From Papilionanthe hookeriana x Papilionanthe teres (taxonomy: Eukaryota > Streptophyta > Magnoliopsida > Asparagales > Orchidaceae): 64,000 nucleotides of DNA. Position 1 is the stretch's first letter. Every line of letters begins with the position of its first letter. Under the pieces are notes generated by a model, which saw only the letters and a program-made list of their open reading frames with translations, was not told the DNA's origin and did not search any database. Made by a program: the position numbers and the translations under genes. The stretch is from NCBI GenBank assembly GCA_022702705.1, contig CM040427.1:77429283-77493282 (forward strand). Direction: 5' to 3'. Below are positions 57,491 to 64,000 of this stretch, piece after piece.

Positions 57491-60014
57491 GGATTTATGA
57501 AAATAATCTTTTAAACTTGAAAAATGAGAATGAACGAATCTCGTTCGTTTAGTAGTTTGAAATGAACGAGCACGATATCGCGAGCGATGCGTTTATCCGA
57601 GGAATAGACACATTGTATTTGATGATACGAACGATCGAATAAATCACTGAATTTATGACATCCAGTTACGGTCCGTGAGCATTCGTGTTAATCAAATAAA
57701 GTTCTACTATTTAATACGAAAAGAATTAAATAGAGTTTATATTACTGGGTTCATAAAGCTCACTATGGCAGTGACACTATAGTCGATTATCACTCGAATG
57801 GCCAAAGTCGCACTGAGAGACTACTCGATTTAGATCAGAGGTATCTATCTTCATGAATTCAAAGGGTAGGATTTTCAAAAAGGTGTGTATAAGGAGTACC
57901 AAAGGGGAAAGGCACGAGGTGAAACATTTGTTTCTGGAGTCAAAAGGAAAGAGTAGGGGATGACACGGATCCGAGTAAACATCGGTGACATCCCAGACTA
58001 TCCTACTGTTGGGCTTTAAATTTTGAAAATGAATTTATTTAAATTTCGATCCTACCCATTAATTATAGGAATTACATTTGCATAATATCTGATTATGCAA
58101 ATAACCTGGAAGATAGAAGGATTTACGTCTTATCGGACGACGACCTCGGAATCCTAAAGCGAGTTAGGGCTTATATTGCGCGATCATCTTGTCTGAAACC
58201 TAAAAGAACAAGTGAGGGTTTATGTCGCACTAGGCGGACTTCCTCGAAATCCTATTGCTTGTTATTTAAACTAAGGAATGATTTTGCTGATGTAGACAAG
58301 TTTTCTTTGTTGAAGATGATCATGCTGCCCTCGAAGTTTTGCTCCGTACTCCACGTTGTAGCGGTGTTGAATGTAGAGGTTTAAAGTTTAAAGTTTAAAG
58401 TGGACATGTAATTGTTGAATCGATGTTTTATCTTATTTTTAAATGTGTGCTTTACAGTAAACATGATAACATGCTATAGTAAAACAGTAGTAGTAGTAAT
58501 TTGCTGTGTAAAATAAGTAACAACAGTATGGTACAGTAAAAGGAAACCAGTAGCAGGTAAGTAGGATTATACTACAGTAAAAGTAAAGCAGTGGTAGCAG
58601 TAAATAGGAATATGCTGTAGTGAAAGTAAACAGTAGTAGCAAGAAAGCAAGAGTATGCTACAGTAAGGGTAAAACAGTAGTAACAGGAAAGCGGTGCGGT
58701 ATATGTATATAAAAAAAAAGGAAGTACTACGGAGGTACCATAAATGTTGGTTACCCGTAATGCGTCGCTACCTGTTATTTCTATCATTTTATTGTTTCCT
58801 GCAGAAAATAATCAGTACCAAGTGAAAACAGGAGTAACGTAGTAGGGAAAACCTAATCAACAATGGAGTGGTACTGCATATTTGAAAGAACTAAGACCGG
58901 GACACCGCACAGAAAACTAAAGGAGAAGAACCGAAAAGAAAGAAGAAAAATGAAAACAAATTCGTAGGGAAATCGTGGGAAATCCGTCCCGTATAAAATC
59001 AGTATAAAACCACAAAGAACGGGCTACAAGTCCGGGAGGACTATAAGCATGATGGCGGGGAGGACTCGTAAGCTGGGCTGTGTGCGTTCCAATTTTGGAT
59101 GAGAGCTACTAGACCAATACCCTACAGATGGTAGTCCTAACTTTGACTCGTGTAATTCACCATGGACCTTTGTAAATTTTCATTCATTTCAATTTAGTTT
59201 GTTTGCATATAAAACTTATGGGTGAAAGGTAATTTTGTTGTAGAGGAGACTTTATTTCAAAATACCTTTATTTTTTATAAAGTAATACAGATCACGCATC
59301 TAATTACCACTAATCGAGCTAGATTACTAATAACTACAAGAGTGTCGATGACAAAAATCCATGAGAATTGATGAATAGTATCGTCGGTCCCTAACCTCAC
59401 CTTTAGTGAAGGTCTCCACTCAAAAGCAGTGGATACTATTCTAATAATCCTTCGTTTAAGCGCACATAAGCACTATCATCATCGTCCTTACCCCTAACCA
59501 TCCTATTTACATAGCCTTGCTTGATGGCCCACATATAGCGAAAGGCTATACATGCACATTTATGCCTCGTACATAAGTGCAAAAGATTCGGCCAAAAAAC
59601 AAGAAGAAACGAAAGACATGAGACAAGGATGAGGAAAGAGGAGGGAACAACCCGCCTAAAACGACGTCATAAAGAAGGCGGCTCGATCCTTAAAACCACA
59701 AAAATAAACGATCCCGAAACCTCGACGGCTCGGGCCTGACAGATTTTAGCTAAAAAAAATCTATCAAAGGTATGACCCCGACAGCCCTCACAAAGTCCAA
59801 TTACAAAAGGCTCCACTGCTCACAGAAAAGGAAAACACCCTAGGCCCCTAGAAAGAGGCACACTTCCTTGAAATGTCCAATTGAAGGGGAGAAGAAAAGA
59901 AAAGGAGAATCCCAGAATATCCCAAGACACGATCCAAATAACTAGGCACAACTTTAACAAAAGAGAAGGGTATAGCAAAGGACTCCCAAAGCCATAAGCC
60001 AAGCTCCTCACATA

Positions 60015-60617
60015 AGGCACAATGAGGCAACCATAAAACATCAAAACCAGCAAACCAAGCCCCCAAATAAGGTGCAAAAGGGGGTAGCTGTAAGGCGCCA
60101 AAACCAACAAACCGAGCTCCCAAGTAAGGTGCAATTGGGAGCAGCCATAAGACATCAAAATCAACAAACCGAACCCCCAAGTAAGGTGCAAAAAGGGGGC
60201 AGCTGTACAAATTTTAAAGCCAAGACCCAGTAGGGTACAAAACAGGGTCATCACAAGTGCCAAAAACTGAGCCCAACAGGCGGGCAAAAGGCTCACAAAA
60301 CCGAACCACCATATAAGCTAAACACAGGAGGTAAGACATCAAAACCAACAAACCGAGCCCCCACATAAGGTGCAAAAGGGAGCAGATATAAGACATCAAA
60401 ACCAACAAACCGAGCCCCCACATAAGGTGCAAAGGGAGCAGCTATAAGGCACCAAAACCAACAAACCGAGCCCCCAAATAAGGTGCAAAAGGAGCATTTA
60501 TAAGTCACCAAAACCAACAAACCGAGCCCCCACATAAGGTGCAAAAGGGAGCAGATGTAAGACATCAAAACCAACAAATTGAGCCCCCATATAAGGTGTA
60601 AAGGGAGCAACCATAAG
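60015..60617. repeat. 57-bp tandem repeat array in giant LTR copy B
   Basis: About nine copies of a 57-bp unit containing 'aaaccaacaaaccgagcccc' and 'cataaggtgcaaaagggagc', interrupted at about 60,210-60,310. On the minus strand the unit keeps an open frame with a repeated hydrophobic 19-residue peptide, since 57 is a multiple of three. Nothing indicates translation. Confidence 0.88.
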
Positions 60618-61962
60618 GGCAATTAACAAGCTCACAACAAGGCCAACATAAGAGGTCGAACGGGGTCACCACCTGCTCCAAACAGAGCCAGCACAAAAGA
60701 TAAAGCCGAGCCTTCAACAAGGCAAAATCCAAACCCAAACGCAAAAGAGGCTTCAAAAAGCATGTGAAGCCCTCCCCAATTCTTCTCACCTTTGTATATT
60801 TTCCAATAAACACAAGTTCTTTCACATATGCAAAGATATAACAATTGAATAACATAAGAAAGAATCACAATAGGTACTTCTCAAATGCACATTTTAACAC
60901 ATAGCCTCGCCAACCAATATTTCTCCCTTCTAGCATATATTAAACATGATAAAGATAGAAGAATAGAATTGCATAAGCATATAAGTAAATCACCCCAAAA
61001 TGGCAGCCAAGAAGGCACCCGAGGTAAGCTCAAATCACCTCCAATCTATTCACACCATAGGGCTAAACAACTGCCCTACCAGCTTCCCTATTGCCTAGCC
61101 AAACCGAGCCACCAAAAAGGATGGCTCAAATCACATGGGGTTCCCCAATTCTTCCCCCACATTCTCTTCTTTTTTTTATTTAGAAAGCTAAATAATTCCA
61201 ATATATTTCCCAAAACCAAGCAATACACCATATTCATAATGCATTAAGCCACATTAAAGAGAGCAAGAATAAGGAAAGAAAAGCTACTCATACATGCATA
61301 CATCCCATAAAAGAGTAAAGCCCCAAAGTTTCAAGCAAAATACACTAAACTTAGAGATGTTTTTTGTAGTATAAAGTAGAGCATGCCAAGTTTTCCAAAT
61401 AAAGCATACCAAACCTAGAGAAGCAAAGTCTAGCATGCCAAGCAAAAACATGAAAGAGCTTGTACCTTAGTGATGGAGCAATCCAACATTTAAACCCAAA
61501 GCCACATGTATTTGACATCATTTTCAAGAAGATAAGAAAATTGTAAAACATGGAATAAGTAAAGGAAAATAGGCTAGTAAGCCACATTTTACAAGAGACC
61601 TTTTCAACTAACCAACATGCCAAATTTGAGAGCTAAATAAGCTCATACCTTAGTGAATAGGTAAGTAACCAAACAGTGAGGAGATAGGCAACCAAACACC
61701 AAAACCGAGTAGCTAACAGGGAGGCCACAAAAGAAACAACCCCAAACCGAGCGGCTTACAGAGAGACCACAAGAAAATCGACCTCAAGCTGAGCAGCAAG
61801 CAGGCTCGGTTAGCTCAGGAAGAAAAGACAAAGTCTCCACCCTTCTCACACACACATGGAAGATTAAGCAGAGAGCGGGGGAGAAGAGAGAAAGACAACA
61901 ATTTTCTATCTCCAGGTAACTAACCAAAGAAAATCCAACCTCAAGAACTCCCCAAAGTGGGG

Positions 61963-61972
61963 ATTAAATAAG
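61963..61972 (-). promoter_or_regulatory. Possible TATA box of giant LTR copy B
   Basis: The minus strand reads CTTATTTAATCCCCAC, in a place comparable with the TATA boxes of copies A and C. Weaker match than the others. Confidence 0.3.
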
Positions 61973-63022
61973 AAGAGGGGACGAGGATAGCTCAGCCAAC
62001 CTCACCCAAAACTCAACTCAAGACGCAACGACTCACCCAGCTCCACCGAACACAGGGACGGGTCAAACAGTCGTAACAAGCCACGTACAGGGAGAGGATC
62101 AAGAGAAGAAGGAAGAAGCATTGAGAAGGAGAGAAGAAACTTTCCCATTCATGCCAAGTGACAGGCGTAACAGACGCCAAATGCTCGAAGAGGAAAGTCC
62201 AAGGCATCAAGAAGGAGGAGCTTGGGCAGAGCTGAATGGAACGTCACCTCCTCTCGCGTGAAGAGGAGAGGCCAAGGTACAGTGGGACGAGATGGGACGA
62301 AGCCAGCGAGCTCGCTCGAGCCAAATTAGGGCAACAGCGCACCCTCCCATGGGAGAATGAAGAAGACAGGCGCGGGACGAGCCAGAGAGGGTGCGGGGAG
62401 GGGTGAAATAGGTTAAGGGTTTAAGAAAAATAACAAAAAAAAAATTGATTTATTAATTTTATTTTATTTAAAAGCATCGAGTCCAAGGCGACTTGCTCGT
62501 GCGCGGAACCTTGACAAAATGTATGTCTTTCCTTACCAAATCCGACGTTTCGGACGCATCGTCGCAGTCAATTTTGCGATCCAGAGTCGTTCGGGCAACT
62601 TCATCGACTATCAGGCCGAAAGTGTGTCAAATTTTGATCCTTCTGAAATTTTGACTTGATGTCGATTGTCCTGGTATTCTGACTCTAGCTTCGATCTGTT
62701 GCGGAGTAATTGAAAGCGTCGAGGCCGCAGTACGAAGAATTTGTGCGTCCAGTGGTGCAAAAATATGCACGAGGCTGTCCTAATGTCCAGTGGTCTTATG
62801 AAGGCTCCATTTGAATTCCTGACATCAATTCCAACCTTCTATGGGCTAGAGCTACCGAATCTCGTGCGGGACTCCAAAAGAGTAACGAAGTGGCTTCGAA
62901 CATTCTAAAACGAGGTGGGCCCCATTGCTAGGAATCTAAGATCGTCGGGGAAGCTCCTAAGACTAGAACCCTAAATTCTAGGAGAAAAATTAGACCTCAA
63001 CAAAAGTGAGGTCAACAGTGCT

Positions 63023-64000
63023 CACAACATATCACAACAAATAACACATCATATCATATCAAATCATGTTTAAAAGAAAAGACCCGGGCTACACCCTAGC
63101 TGTATGATGCTTATGGGTGCCTATCACATCATCTAGTGTGTTAAGCTGGTATGGGTGAATTTTTCGTTCAAGTTATAGATTTGATCATGTGATGCTCAAA
63201 TTTTTTATTCAAGAACGGTCTATGTTTAAATTATTATTAATGCTTTTTGTTAATTAATTATATTTTTTATGATTTAAAAAATTCCACCATTAAAGATTTA
63301 TAATGGATCTATATGTGATGAAAACAGTCTATCTTGAGGTGGGACATGTCATCACATGGTTCTAAAATTTAGGCTCTAGAGAATAATAATTTTAATATTT
63401 TAATGAACAATAAAATCAATGTGACCTGTCCCTAAGTTTTGAATCCTAGATCAAAGGTTATGGGTGTTGTATAAAGATACTAAAGAAGTGAACAGTGATC
63501 CATCCCTAACTCCCTATAACATGAGTCTGAATGCTAAAGGGTTTCACTACAAAGGAATGGATTTGATCCTACTCCAAATATTCTAGGCTTCAAATTTCCA
63601 AGCTCTACCACTTTTAAAAGAGATTTTGAGGATAAACTTAGCCCACTTGATTTGAGTCTTGCTATTCTCAATATCAAGTGGGATCACCTATGATTGCCTA
63701 GCTACCCAAGTAGCCTAAGCTTTTTTAAGGCTATTTGGGACAGACCACAATCTATGCAAGTGTCACTTGGAGTTAATTAGTGGGTTGCCACTTAGCGGTA
63801 GCACACAAACACTTGGTGGTGGTTCATGAATCTCTAAACAAAAAGCAGTAGCACACAAACACTTAGTGGTGGTTCATGAATCTCTAAACAAAAAATTCAA
63901 TGTGCTCAATAATTTTATGGGGCTGCATAAACTACTAATTTGGCTTGCATCTATAACTTAAGTCATTTTATAACATAAAATATGATACTGTAAATAAAAT
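63023..64000. other. Sequence after copy B, no gene seen
   Basis: AT-rich, no kinase exon. A 50-bp direct duplication lies at about 63,798-63,890 ('agcacacaaacactt(g/a)gtgg', then 'ttcatgaatctctaaac'). Confidence 0.5.

Larger units (their letters stand above)
57352..63017 (-). mobile_element. Giant solo LTR copy B (5.7 kb)
   Basis: The right end is GAGGTCAACA, as in copy A. The left end TATCGGTC aligns with the TGTACGGC of copy A, with the expected TG changed to TA. An exact GTGCT duplication lies at 57347-57351 and 63018-63022. The 57,480-58,380 part matches 5860-6720 of copy A in the same orientation. On the minus strand it starts TGTTGACCTCACTTTTGTTG, with a downstream segment resembling the 1.3-kb LTR start. 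No gag or pol. It is a second, more diverged subfamily of the giant LTR. Confidence 0.75.

Noticed and set aside
59820..60622. Hydrophobic repeat protein on the minus strand
   Set aside because: Produced by a 57-bp tandem repeat inside a non-coding LTR; no start context, no conserved domain, two frames equally open.
1..64000. CRISPR arrays, tRNA or rRNA genes
   Set aside because: None seen. The tandem arrays have no unique spacers, and no tRNA cloverleaf or rRNA segment was recognised by eye; a tRNAscan run would settle the tRNA question.

Overview
The window is nuclear DNA from a flowering plant with a repeat-rich, AT-rich genome. The evidence is plant Ty3/gypsy retrotransposons of two lineages (Athila-like and Tat/Ogre-like), plant MITEs, and one host gene with plant-type short introns. 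That gene encodes a PB1-domain Raf-like (B4-type MAPKKK) protein kinase. The species cannot be named from the sequence.

Positions 400 to about 44,165 are a nest of retrotransposons. The outermost and oldest layer is a decayed giant LTR (copy C, + strand). An Athila-like element on the minus strand (3784-24866, target duplication CCCTG) sits in it, and so does a Tat-like element on the plus strand (25904-41418, target duplication AAAGC). A 7.5-kb giant solo LTR (copy A, 5729-13220, minus, target duplication TCCTC) then landed inside the Athila-like element. A diverged Athila-family LTR fragment in the opposite orientation lies near the left edge (about 424-1850). A third giant LTR (copy B, 57352-63017, minus, target duplication GTGCT) lies to the right. 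The giant LTRs and the 1.3-kb LTRs of the Tat-like element share both termini, so they are one superfamily. The 1.3-kb LTR looks like a deletion derivative of the giant form, made across a 9-bp microhomology.

The Athila-like element reads, on the minus strand: 5' LTR, primer site, gag, protease, reverse transcriptase, RNase H, integrase, two successive env-like/Transposase_32-type ORFs, copy A, polypurine tract, 3' LTR. The Tat-like element reads, on the plus strand: 5' LTR, an Arg-tRNA-type primer site, gag, protease, reverse transcriptase, two RNase H domains, integrase, then an extra ORF, two tandem-repeat arrays, polypurine tract, 3' LTR. Coding regions of both elements are recognisable but broken by stops and frameshifts.

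The most unusual signal is the extra ORF of the Tat-like element (36379 to about 37860). Its second half matches the AlkB-type 2-oxoglutarate/Fe(II) dioxygenase domain of plant ALKBH9/ALKBH10 RNA demethylases, with the HxD, distal His and Arg motifs retained. A retrotransposon carrying its own RNA-demethylase-like domain is the best candidate here for an undescribed system.

From 44.2 to 47.2 kb is intergenic sequence with a degenerate 41-bp minisatellite. The kinase gene starts at 47548. Seven exons can be placed with canonical splice sites and a continuous 1357-codon frame to 52237, ending just before the expected DFG exon. No later exon was found before 64,000. The remaining sequence is therefore either a very large last intron (holding a Tourist-like MITE, a Mutator-like foldback element and giant LTR copy B) or flanking sequence after a truncation. 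The gene also carries a tandem intragenic duplication of about 390 bp that includes an intron.
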